Shown piece after piece: positions 20,987 to 31,495 of a stretch of DNA of 64,000 nucleotides. The notes under the pieces are model-generated. The model was not told the DNA's origin. It made no database searches and saw only the letters and a program-made list of their open reading frames with translations. A program made the translations under genes and the position numbers. Each line of letters opens with the position of its first letter. Position 1 is the first letter of the stretch. This stretch comes from Trichopria drosophilae (taxonomy: Eukaryota > Arthropoda > Insecta > Hymenoptera > Diapriidae), in the NCBI GenBank assembly GCA_030407085.1, contig CM059586.1:88595501-88659500 (forward strand). The letters run 5' to 3'.

Positions 20987-23900
20987 GTAAGAGTTTTCTA
21001 ATAAATTTGATTTTTTTAAATCTGAGTGTAGCGTCTAATAACATACCACTTTAGTAAATTACTACATGTCTAAAAATTTTAGTTGTTATAAATTTGTTTG
21101 CGTGATATCTGTAAACATTCGAGTTATTAATTAATTTGATAAGTTCAGGCCTGAAAGAAGTATATGCCAGGATTTATCATTTTATAAAAACTAATGTAGG
21201 CGTGGTGTAAGGGCAATCCTAATTACTATAATATGCTTTTATAAAATAGTACAGAAATTAATTGAGAATTCACCTAGAACTATGGAAATAAGTAAAACTA
21301 TCTATTTTCGTAACGATAGTGTTTCTTTATCGGATGAGACCTGAGGATGGATGTTCTGCTTCAACTATTTTTATTTTAAAACCCCAAAATATAAAACAAA
21401 AAAAAATGTAAACAAAAATACGACAAAAAATTTAAATAAAAATACAAAAAATATATAAAAAATATTACAAAAGTGCTCTTTGAAGACCTTTCTCGAACCT
21501 TCTCGTAATAAAGTGTGTAAGTAGATATTGTATATCGAAGTTAATGGGGGAAGGCTAATATCATTTTTTGAAAAAGGACCCCGCAGCGGTCCCTATGGGA
21601 TTTTGGTCCCGGTCAAATTTAACCAAAGTTTAGTATAATGTAGTTCTTACCACGCCGATCAAAAGTGCCCCAAGGACCAAAGCTGAAAAATGGACCGTTT
21701 TCGAGATGCGGAGCATCGAAAGTCGCAAAAATGAGCATGACGGCTAATCGTCCAGAGGCAAGCATATACTTGCTCTACGGTTCTACCCAACTTATTTTCA
21801 CGTATTTTGACTAGCTTAATCCGAATCCGATGTTCGTTTTACGATTTAGGTGGGAGAAGCTATAGTTATAAACAAGTTTTATAAACAAAATCACAATTTT
21901 TACACTTTTGTATTTATATTTTCTATGCGACAACCATACTCATAGGTTTTTAGGGTCTATGATTACGAATCTCGTATCAGATTTTGAAAATTCAAAATGC
22001 CGGATCCAATACGGCGGAAGATTTTTGAAAAAAATAAACGAAATCGCTTAAAACTCTTTACATGGTGGTTTGTGGGATCGCTAATTACGAATCTGATATA
22101 AGATTTTGAAAATACTAAATATCGGATCCGATATGGCGGTCGGTTTAAAAAAAAATAAACTGAATCGCTTGAAAATCGTTGCTCGAGGTTTTTTTGACGT
22201 CGTTGATTATGAATCTAATATCGTATTCCGAAAATTCAAAATGGCGGATTCAATATGGCGGTCGATTTTTGAAAAAATAATCGAATTTACACGAAACTTA
22301 GTACTTGGAGGTTTTGTGGGTCGCTGATTATAAATCTGATATCAGATTTGGGAAATTCAAAATGGCGGATCCAATATGGCGAGCGATTTTTAAATCAACG
22401 ATTTATATATGTTTTTATATATTTTACATACGTAAAATATAATACTATATTTCATAAACTATATTTATACGTTTAATAAACGAAGCGTATTATATATACC
22501 TTTTCAAAACGTTATCAATAAACGTATTTTATACTACCATTTTATAGGCGTATATCATGTAAACGTATATACTATATACGTATACCATTTTTATACTATT
22601 TTTGCGTATAATATTCGTTTATTAAACAAACGAGTTCTTATTGGGTTTATTTTTTTCAAAACCGACCGCCTATCGGATCTGCTATTTAGTATTTACAAAA
22701 TCTTAAATTAGATTCGTAATCAGTGACCCCTAAAACCACCATGAAACGAGATTCAAGCGATTTCGATCATTTTTTTTTCAAAAATCGTCCGCCATATTGG
22801 ATCTTCTTTTTCACATCATGTTTTTGGAAAAGGACAATGATATGTTATTTAGTATGCCTTAAACTGCCTAGAAATGGTCGAGTTTTTAAATTGGATACGT
22901 ACTAAAAGATACGTACGTTTGCGTACTAAATTTCGATGTGCGAAGTAAATTTTACCGCACAAGTGCGATAGTTGTACGGAAAGTCAACATTAAAAAGCCA
23001 TACTTAAATTAATATTAAAATTTGACTGAAAGTTAGATGTAATATAAATATGACCACTTACAAGGACAGAGTTATTTATTTTACATTGGCAGAATTTAAG
23101 ATATAATAATTGTAAGTATTTGTTTTTACCGTGATGTTATAGCATTATATGTTATATACACTGAACAAATAAGTATTGAATTAAGACCAATAGTTAGCTA
23201 ATTTTGACATGTAAAAAACGAAGCCTTGTTCGACTGAAACGTAGAGTTCTTCAACAGTCTTTAAACTAGCTTATACCATGCGATTAAAATGTAGAGGAAA
23301 GAAGGTGTTATCTTGTTGAAGATCTGCATAAACTTTAAGTAAGTTAACTGTCTTGTAATTCCATACACGGCGCGACTGACTTTAACCCAATCATGGATGA
23401 ACGAGATTTTTCTTTCTTATGCTTCTTATAATAGATATTTGTATTAGTTAACTGTCATCCATTGAGGTAAAATTTTTCATTTTTCATCAAATTTAAAATT
23501 CCTAAAATTTGGTACCCCTTGATCAAAATGAAACTGGGTACTCGAGGGTTCGCCGAGAGTTATCCATAAACTGGGATTTACTTCTGATTGGACTTTTATG
23601 TCATCACACTATCAGCTGAAAGCCGAATATAACATTTTTCTGTTTCTGTATATGCATTTTTCATTTCTAGTATTGCTGATTAAAACCACGTGTAATAGGA
23701 AACTAGACTAATTTTTACATTTTTTATAGATCTTCGAGATATCAAATGCAAATAGAGATCAATCAAACATCGAAGAAATTACTACAATGTGTGCGGCGAA
23801 ACTTGGGTATACCAAAGGTAAATTGTATTGTTTCAAAAATAATATCGGAAAGAATGTATTTCTGAAATAAAAGAGGGAACAAAAGTTACTTTTGGTAAAT

Positions 23901-26900
23901 TTAATAAAACTATGATCATAATCAACGTCTAGGTGTATACAAACTATTTTGAATTTGGAATTATTTATATGCGTTAACTATGTCCAAATGGTACAAAATA
24001 CCTCGTATTAATATCAAAATATAGGTATTATTGTATGGAGTTATTAATTGTAAGGAATTTTATTTCGTTAAGCTTGAAAATATGTTTTGGGTAAGAAATC
24101 TAACTTTATAGAATATTGTACATGTTACTGGAAAACTACTGGCAAAAAAAATTAGGTTATTCCCTCTTGAGACGCGTTATTGTTATCATCTTCATCACAG
24201 TTTCCACCAGGAGTTTATAGGCCACTGGTTAGAAATTAATACATGAAAGTCGAATACATTTTAATTACATTTTCATATTAGGGCGGATCTTCGCACCAGT
24301 ACAATGACATACTATTTTGTGTTTTCATTTCATTGTAAAGATGTACTCTTTTCCGCACCCATTTAGGATGTTGTTTCGCCAATATATTACGGGTTTCATC
24401 CTGTAAAGGTTAATACAAATAACATTCACGAAGAGTACTTATATTGATCAATATTAAATTGTCGAGACGCAAAAGATTGCTCGTGGGATATTTCTAAAAA
24501 GAAAATTAATCAATATTCTCTTGCATAGAATGTATTTTCTGTCTCTTTCTCTTTGGGTTCGCCCCAGGACATTAATAAATCTAATCTAATCTAATCTAAT
24601 ATCTGACCATAACGGTCATTCTCCGTTTACATGCCCGTGTCAATATTATATACATATAATAATATAACTATTTTTACAGATGAAGCGGCAAAAGTACCAG
24701 TCACGGACAAACATGTGAATTGTATGCACGAATGTATATTGAAGAAAATGGGAATGGTAACATCATAAATATACAAATGAATTGTGAGGATATTAAATGT
24801 GCTCATATTTGCGAACAGAAAAATTTGTTTACTAAATTTTAGTTCAGTTATTTTTTTCGCGTGAAAATATATACTTAGGGCTTTTAGTCAAATTAACTAT
24901 TTGAAGCACCTTAGATATAAATGTTCTGCGTTCGTACTGTTAAATCGTGCAAAAGCTGGTGTATTGGTTTTTTGGATTGAACTGAAAATTGAATTTTCTT
25001 AATAGTACCATGCAGCATTCTTTATGTAGTATATACATGATTTTTATGACTCATTGATTGAATGGAAGTCTTGTGTTTTTAGATTGACCACGATGGATTT
25101 TTTATTAGCAAAAAGATTATTGAATATGTTATAATGAATGACAAAAGGCACATCGACAAAAAATTATTCCGGAAAATAATATCCAAATGCGTATATGCTG
25201 GTAAGAAAATGTTACTTATTACTATGCATTTAATTAATAATCGACATTTGGAAATAATTGCAGAGACATGCAGATATAAGTAACTTTATTTAATTGTAAA
25301 AAAGTTTTATCTTGTCTAAGATTACAGCATTATCACTACAAGTTTCCATCTTTAAAATATCGGTTTTATGGCTTTTAGCAAGTGTTATTTACACATAATT
25401 TCTAGTTAATGATCCATTTCGTTGGCTTATAGTACAGTTCGATATCGACTTTGTTTTCGAGAAATGATGTGAAATTCCCAGACTAGTAATTTTATTAAAA
25501 AACGGTGCACTTCTAAAGTCTTCCTACCAAAGGCTATAAGAAAAAGAATGATAAAAATGCTCCCTCTTAAATCGCCTATTTGACCTAGACCATTAGAAAG
25601 ATAACAGAAAAATATCCTGAAAGCTAAAATTAGAACCCCCGAAACATAGAACGGTAGCAAAAGCTAAAAAACGTTTTTCTTCGTTACAATTTTCTTCCGA
25701 CGAGACTTTACATCAGAAAGTCTTGTAAAACATCATGTAAGAGGAATTTTAGGTTACAAAAAACGCAATTTTTTGCGAGTCACATACTCTGAAAATTTAG
25801 GAAAACAAAATTAGACGTTTTTACACCCTGGTTTTGAAGGTATTAGATTTGAAATAGGATTTTTTTTTGTATATTTTTCCATTCATTCCGATAATACGAC
25901 TGTTTTTTGGAAAAATGGTGCGTCACCTGAATTTCGGCAAAAATTGTGTTTTTAGATAGCTCAGAATATCCTAGTTTTGCAGATATTTTGCCGGTATTTA
26001 CGATAACACTAGTAGTTTTTGAAAAAAAATATTATGCGTTGCCCAAAATTCGGCCAAAAAATGTCTTTTTATTTTTTTTTACGGTTTTTAGTGGTATGTA
26101 TTATTTTTAAGTATTCCAAAATATCTTTTTAACGCACTTTTTCGACTTTTAACTAGTTTTGGAATAAAAATAGTGCTACCAGAATTTCGTTTGTGAAAAT
26201 CAGTTTGTGGCAAAAACTGATTTTTTAGCCTGCACATTATGTCCATGCCTGGACGTTCTGGACATCCAATAATTCTCGCTCATCTTTCTTCCGGATGTGT
26301 AGTTCACTTTCTTTTTAAAAAGAATTTATGTTAAATAGACAAGTGTTCTAAATGTGGATGAATTATGGACCAATTTCCATAAATTGTGTTTAATCGATGA
26401 ATTTTGAACAAATATTGGGATAAAAATGGATGAAACATTTAGAATCATTGGGCAAACAATGGACGAATCTCGGACAAATAACGAAAGAAAATAATTAAAA
26501 ATAATTTTAAAAATTTCAATTATGGACAAAAAATATTTATGGTTTTTATTTCGAAATCTACTCTCATAATTACGCCGGAACGCATTAACAGATTTTGCCA
26601 ATTTTTTAAATCTAGATGTATACTTTTAAATTATAATTTGTTGGCCCTCGAAAATAAATATTAAAGAAAAAAACTTCTAATCGGGAAGCGTATCATATTT
26701 TTCAAAACTATTACTGTTACCGTAAAGAGCGGAAAAATACGCAAAAAAACCTAATTCAAATCTATTGTCTTCAAAACACCAGTGTAAAAATGTTGTCTAA
26801 AACTTTAGTTAATTTTTCTCTTGTCTAATTTTCAGGTTGTGCCTTGCAAAAAATTGTGGTTATTTGTAACCTACAATTAAACTTCCATGTTTTTTTCCAA

Positions 26901-27993
26901 GACTTTCTGATGTTTATAGTTAGTCAAAGACTCGTTGGAAAGAAATTTTACAAAGAATGACGTGTTTTAGCATTGCTACCTTTATATAGGTTTTGGAGAT
27001 TCGAATGTTGGCTTTAAGAAAATTTGTTGGTCATCATTCGGATAGTCTAGGCCCAGTAGGCGATTTGCCCAGGTGCGCTTTCAGTATTCTGACTCTGGTA
27101 TAGCCTTTGTGTTTTTTATCGTATTTCCATTTCTTTGTTGCAAAGATAGTTTACTTCATATTCGACAAAATTTAAGTTTTCGTTTTCTGACAATTCAAAA
27201 ATTTGATGTTATGGCAAAAGCGAATGTTCCTTTGACAAACGCAATATCGCTCGCGAAGTATTTCCAAAATAAAATGGGTAAAAATTTCCATTCTTGTCAT
27301 ATTGGTTCTTCTTTGTCATGAACAATGATTTACTTTTGATAACCATGATATAATTTTCGTAGCATTTATTCGTTCTGAAATGGTTATGATATCGTGATTG
27401 TCAAAAATGAAATTCTCTTTGATACGCAATCAAACTTCAAATATGGCAAAAAATTTTTGATTTTGACACATTTAACCTAGTTCTTTTCGAAATTGAGACG
27501 AGAGAGATAAATTGTGAAAAAAGTCATTGCTTTAAGTTCAATAAATTTTTTTAGATGTGATACTGTGATTGTCAAATAAAAATTCTCTTTGGCTATGAAA
27601 GCGTTCCTAAAAAGTCCAAAAATTCATAACACGACTAATTTCAATTTTCTAAAAAAAAGCAAAGTAATCGCACAATCCTGCTAAACCCATTATCATAATT
27701 TGAAGCAAAAGTTTTTTAAGTATTATATCGTAAATTTTAAGTAGTCAGTTACAAAAGCCTCTATTTTAAACGTTAAATTAAATACTATGAAATAATTGAT
27801 ATCAGATTTACTCTCTGTGGTTATAGTGCATCATATTACACGAAGTTAATTAATTTATGTACATATTCTCTGCCAGATATTATATGATACCGAAAACACA
27901 TTAATTTATTTGAATGTTTCAGCTAACAAAGAAAAAGATGATGAATGTCAACGAATGACTGAATTTATGAAGTGCATGGAAGGCTGGTTGTAA
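20948..27993 (+). CDS. Classic odorant-binding protein (OBP2)
   Basis: Five exons join 20948-20986, 23730-23817, 24680-24756, 25083-25200 and 27923-27993, with intron phases 0, 1, 0, 1 exactly as in OBP1. The product is 130 residues: signal peptide MKNLFVFLLCSLT, then the six cysteines C1 in TTMCAAKLGY, C2-x3-C3 in NCMHECILKKMGM, C4 in IISKCVYA, and C5-x8-C6 in ECQRMTEFMKC, ending CMEGWL. Length and spacing are normal for a classic OBP. Shared exon structure, the shared motifs C-A-A-K/Q-L-G, ECxxKK(I/M)G and ANxEK, and the 340-bp gap show that OBP1 and OBP2 arose by tandem duplication. Two long introns (2.7 kb each) are filled by repeats. Ligand and tissue cannot be read from the sequence. 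Confidence 0.92.
21951..22400 (+). repeat. Tandem array, four units of 122 bp, with GGCGGATCC module
   Basis: Units start at about 21951, 22073, 22195 and 22317. Each has a TACGAATCTGATAT-like word, then AAATTCAAAATGGCGGATCC or a near variant, then ATATGGCGG. The unit is the same module that occurs singly or inverted in the MITEs at 1813, 11765 and 57790. Here it forms a short satellite-like array. Confidence 0.65.
22400..22640. repeat. AT-rich palindromic stretch
   Basis: Repeated TATACGT, ACGTATA and CGTTTAATAAACG words allow many small cruciforms. It separates the direct units from one inverted unit of the GGCGGATCC array, so the whole block 21951-22810 is a large imperfect fold-back. Confidence 0.45.
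22650..22810 (-). repeat. Inverted unit of the 122-bp array
   Basis: CCGACCGCCTATCGGATC and CGTCCGCCATATTGGATC are inverse forms of the array module. They carry the inverted ATTAGATTCGTAATCAGTGA word. Confidence 0.5.
23730..23817 (+). CDS. OBP2 exon 2 (C1)
   Basis: The 88-nt exon follows TTTTTATAG and ends at a GTAAAT donor in phase 1. Encodes EISNANRDQSNIEEIT and TMCAAKLGYTK with the first cysteine. Confidence 0.9.
24470..24602 (+). mobile_element. Probable LINE 3' terminus with (CTAAT)n tail
   Basis: GGGTTCGCCCCAGGACATTA leads into AATAAAT and then five CTAAT units (24580-24602). A short conserved 3' end followed by a pentanucleotide microsatellite is typical of 5'-truncated CR1/RTE-like LINEs. 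No ORF2 sequence is visible. It lies in OBP2 intron 2. Confidence 0.4.
24680..24756 (+). CDS. OBP2 exon 3 (C2, C3)
   Basis: Seventy-seven nt, the same length as OBP1 exon 3, between TTTTTACAG and GTAACA. Encodes DEAAKVPVTDKHVN and CMHECILKKMGM. Confidence 0.93.
25083..25200 (+). CDS. OBP2 exon 4 (C4)
   Basis: The 118-nt exon follows GTTTTTAG and ends before GTAAGA. Encodes IDHDGFFISKKIIEYVIM and FRKIISKCVYA; one codon shorter than in OBP1. Confidence 0.93.
25530..27110. mobile_element. 1.6-kb repeat in OBP2 intron 4
   Basis: The two ends match loosely in inverse: ATCGCCTATTTGACCTAGAC near 25572 and GTCTAGGCCCAGTAGGCGAT near 27045. GCAATTTTTTGCGAG near 25768 has its partner in GCAAAAAATTGTGG near 26848. 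No open frame is convincing. It shares sequence with the repeat in OBP1 intron 2 and accounts for most of this intron. The remainder to 27922 is AT-rich without a gene. Confidence 0.5.
27923..27993 (+). CDS. OBP2 exon 5 (C5, C6, stop)
   Basis: Follows TGTTTCAG. Encodes ANKEKDDECQRMTEFMKC, then MEGWL and TAA at 27991. C5-x8-C6 is canonical. Confidence 0.93.
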
Positions 27994-28247
27994 TTTTATT
28001 AATGGCTTCGTGAATAACATGATAACCTAATTTAAATAAAAAATCAGAACTTTAATTTTATACTAATTAAATACGGTAATTAGTATACGAAAAACAAAAT
28101 TATATGTATTCCAAAAATCTTGTGAAAGAACAAAATAATGTGATTGTTCGTCGGTATTCTAAAAATCGTGCGTTAAGAATGTAACTTTCTTGTTAATGTG
28201 ATGAACTTTAATTATATATTAAAACGTATTGAAAGATATGGAAAAGA

Positions 28248-28253
28248 ATAAAA
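28248..28253 (+). terminator. Candidate OBP2 poly(A) signal
   Basis: AATAAA about 255 nt after the stop; an alternative lies at 28035-28040, 42 nt after the stop. The choice cannot be made from the sequence. Confidence 0.35.
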
Positions 28254-28919
28254 GATTTTAAATTGGGAAGTGATAACCACTTATGTCTATCATTTACTAA
28301 ATGTGGGATATATTTCTTAGGGGAACGGTTTCTATATTTCTTAGTAAGGAACCAATCAGGGAGGGGGGGGGGGGGGTTTATATGTTTTATATAAATTTTT
28401 GTTGTCGTTTATTACAAAATAAGACAGATTTACTAACATTGATTAAACGCAAGAAAATATTTTCTTATTTGTAATAAATATTTACAGCTCATGGAATATT
28501 TGTTAGAATACACAATTTTTGTTCTTTGGAACCTTTCTATGGTTGTCATATTTAAGGACATTAGACTTCTAGAACTAGGCATTAGTTCTTTATTCAAATT
28601 ATCGTTCAATGTTTATATTTTCATTATTATGTAATGCAGGTCGCTTGTATGACATGAATGATGTTAGAAATTTGCCTACGAAATTTAATGATTTTCGAAA
28701 GTTTTGATCACGGAAGCGCTTTAAACTAAAGTAATGATTTTAATGAAATATAAGTTCCGGTTTCATAAAACCAGTTTCGGAAATTTAATTAAAAAGAAAT
28801 TCATTATCATCTCCATGAAATATCCTTCTGAAAGATGAAAAGTTAATAATGACATTTCTTAACTTCATCAGTACATTCATTCAAATACATAAGATTATAA
28901 TCGAATTCATCTCTTGCAA
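28254..28919. other. Intergenic, no gene seen
   Basis: AT-rich. A run of about 14 G lies at 28362-28376. No exon or repeat end was recognised. Confidence 0.4.
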
Positions 28920-29275
28920 AAACACGTATTTAAGGTCACCGATTACGGAGTCCAGGTAGCGCGCTTTGTAGTTTTTGATCTTATCTTGCAGAACACGTGT
29001 TCTAGGTCTTGCAGGTCGCCGATTACGGAGTCCAGGTAGCGCACTCCATAGTTTTTGATCTTATATTGCAGAACACGTGCTCCAGGTATTGAAGGTCACC
29101 GATTACGGAGTCCAGGTTGAGTGCTTCATAGGTTTTGGTCTTATAACCATGGAGCACGCTACCTGGACTTCGTAATCGGTGCCCTTCAATACCTGGAGCA
29201 CGTGTTCTGCAAGATAAGATCAAAAACTACGGAGCGCGCTACCTGAACTCCGTAATCGATGACCCTGAGCACCTT
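28920..29275. repeat. 80-bp tandem units in head-to-head array
   Basis: CGATTACGGAGTCCAGGT recurs at about 28940, 29020 and 29100 (period 80), and its inverse at about 29160 and 29240. Intervening words TTGCAGAACACGTG and CACGTGTTCTGCAAG are also inverted. The whole forms a fold-back with about two units per arm and a centre near 29135. Reading frames inside are a by-product of the repeat. Confidence 0.75.
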
Positions 29276-29339
29276 TACTAGTACATATCGTGGTTCACAT
29301 CATGTACGACGTTGTTTATGACTCATACTTTCATCATTG

Positions 29340-29480
29340 TATAATATATTTTTTGATCCTCCGGCCGTAAAACTCGATTTCTCGGCCTAGGGCGAAACCT
29401 TCGGCCGCGAAATAAAGTAAGCGCGTGCTTCCTCCCTTGAAACATAAATATACTATTTAATGGTATCGGCGCACATTTGA
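29340..29480. repeat. CG-rich repeat fragment
   Basis: CTCCGGCCGTAAAACTCG, CTCGGCCTAGGG and TTCGGCCGCGAAAT give a local GC peak in very AT-rich DNA. A 71-codon minus-strand frame spans it but resembles no protein I know. Probably a transposon end. Confidence 0.3.
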
Positions 29481-29540
29481 AAGATTTCAACCCCTTCCTT
29501 TCCCTTCCCTCAAATGCCAAGTAAATAACAAACGCCAAAT

Positions 29541-30186
29541 ATTTTTTTGAAGAATCGTTTTTTTATATAAGATTAAGGGGAAAGTTAGAATTTAGGTCCT
29601 TGATTTTTAAACGTCGTCCATTTTTAAATATTGTCATATGGTACTTATTTTCTTCCTTAAAAAAAACGTCATCATCAATTTTTCCATGATTTAGAATGTT
29701 GATTTATTGAAATATGTGACATATTTGATCATCTGAATTATATACAGTTACAAAGATTACAGAATAATATTAGTCCCCATTGGTTAACTCATCATTTTTA
29801 GTTGAATCATTTTTTGGTTCAATACAATTCAAACATTCAAACTTGCAAATTGTGGTCCCGAATATTGTAACTTTCAGTCTTTTTGAGACTTAAGTGGACA
29901 AACAAGTATTGTGAGCGTTTTGAAGAAAATAGATTATGAGAATTTTTGTTATTGGAGTTCAAAATTTTATTGATTTTCTGATAATATGTCTTAAATTTTA
30001 ACGTCATTTTTACATTTTAATCTTGTGACGGCATACTGAATGAGGAAATATCCACCATGTCATTTAACACCTTTTCAACTTTTGGAATTCGTTAATGAAA
30101 TAATTATCACCCTTTTCTTTTCGATCATTTACGAAAACTGAACTTAGCAGGAGGTGTCATGAATATCCAAATGCCTGCTTCCTACA
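29541..30186. other. Intergenic, no gene seen
   Basis: AT-rich; nothing recognised on either strand. Confidence 0.4.
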
Positions 30187-30555
30187 TTGAGAGAAATGTT
30201 TGTTTACAGTTAATGTAATAGCTTCATAGTAAAGCTAATAGAATTTAGATTTTGATCTTAAGATAAGATACTTTATTCTGAAGTTTCCGTAATCTGAGAT
30301 TTGTTTAAATTTGAAATGTTAATGGTTAATATAAGAATTTTAAATATTAATATTTGGATTATTACGTGACATGAAGTATGTTTAATATTATATGAGTTAA
30401 TATTCACTAATATTACAAAAAAGTCCTAATATTTTCATCTCAAAGTTACCTGGCGTTTTTTACTTTACAGTTACTGTTATAACTTTACAGTTAATGTATA
30501 AGAGACTTGAAATTAGCTTACATTAACTATTAGTAAATCATTTCTCTTAGTGTAT
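30187..30555. mobile_element. MITE, uninterrupted copy of the 14877-15632 element
   Basis: CATTGAGAGAAATGTTTGTT and ACTATTAGTAAATCATTTCT with TTAGTGTA match the two ends of the 14.9-kb copy. Shared internal words include TGTAATAGCTTCATAG and AGAGACTTGAAATTAGCTTA. This copy lacks the palindromic insert. Confidence 0.6.
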
Positions 30556-30770
30556 CACTAGTAGAAACCAAATTAAACAAATAAAACGAAACTTATTTTA
30601 TATAAAAATAAATTATGGAAATTACTGATATTTCCTGAGTATTTCTAATAAGGATCGTCCAAGTTGATTTAAAAAAATGTTCTCCTAAGAGTAGAAATAC
30701 TAAAAAATTCGATTTTCTAAAAATTAATCGAAGAATTTTAAACATTCAACTAAGTAAAATATTAAAAACT

Positions 30771-30816
30771 TACCGTTGTCTGTCATTCTTGGCTGATGCT
30801 GTGATGTTGCGTACTG
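30771..30816 (-). other. Orphan exon-like segment
   Basis: On the minus strand, ATG at 30816 opens MQYATSQHQPRMTDN and runs into a perfect GTAAGT donor at 30770. It could be a first coding exon. Alternatively it is an internal exon starting after the AAATGCAG acceptor-like word. I found no partner exon and do not recognise the peptide. Codon content is less AT-rich than the surroundings. Confidence 0.3.
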
Positions 30817-31303
30817 CATTTTGGCAAAGGAAATACAAAACTATGAAAGTATTATAAGCTTTTAATACAAGATCTTAGAAAATAAAATAGAAGATGATAA
30901 ATTATATGCAGATTTTGATTCTCATGACTTAGAGTCGACATTTAAACTTTATTTTAATAAAAAAGATAACGAGGATGGAAAATATAAGAATTCCTGTTGA
31001 TAATTAAATAGTTTTTATGTAAAATGATATATTGATAAATAAGAGGAAATTCATGGAACACATTTTGTTTCTCATAGTTTGCTATTTGTATATTATAGTA
31101 TATTTATATCTCTACAATAAATTTACATTTCATTTCACTTAATTATTTTACACTATAGGCAGGACCATCGTGTTAATAAATCGTGTTTGTGTCTGTTCTT
31201 TGAAAAATGGCAGTAGTGCTCAAACATATTTATACCCAAATTTGTGGCAGTAAATTTAGCTATGTAATAATCCGATATTTAAATTTTATTCGTAGGACAG
31301 GTA

Positions 31304-31495
31304 AGGGGCCTCTAAAGTGAAACATTCGCCCACCAATTTAATATCTTATACAATAAATTGGGATTTTTTTGAAAATTCAACTACATTTAATGAAAAGTAT
31401 ATACGATCATTTATAAAGCTGTTCTTCAAATTGAATCAAACAATTTTTCGTTTATAAAATCCAAATTTTTAAACTTCTTTACTTTAGAGGCTCCC
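31304..31495. mobile_element. MITE with GGGGCCTCTAAAGT ends
   Basis: GGGGCCTCTAAAGTGAA on the left matches TTTACTTTAGAGGCTCCC on the right. The interior AATTTAATATCTTATACAAT is AT-rich. About 190 bp. Confidence 0.5.

Larger units (their letters stand above)
20987..23729 (+). other. OBP2 intron 1 (2.7 kb)
   Basis: Holds a four-unit 122-bp tandem array (21951-22400), an AT-rich palindromic stretch (22400-22640) and an inverted copy of the array unit (22650-22810). The flanks 20990-21540 and 22910-23700 are AT-rich with no gene. Confidence 0.75.

Noticed and set aside
28920..29275. CRISPR-like array
   Set aside because: Repeats of 80 bp occur in both orientations without unique spacers, in a eukaryotic context.
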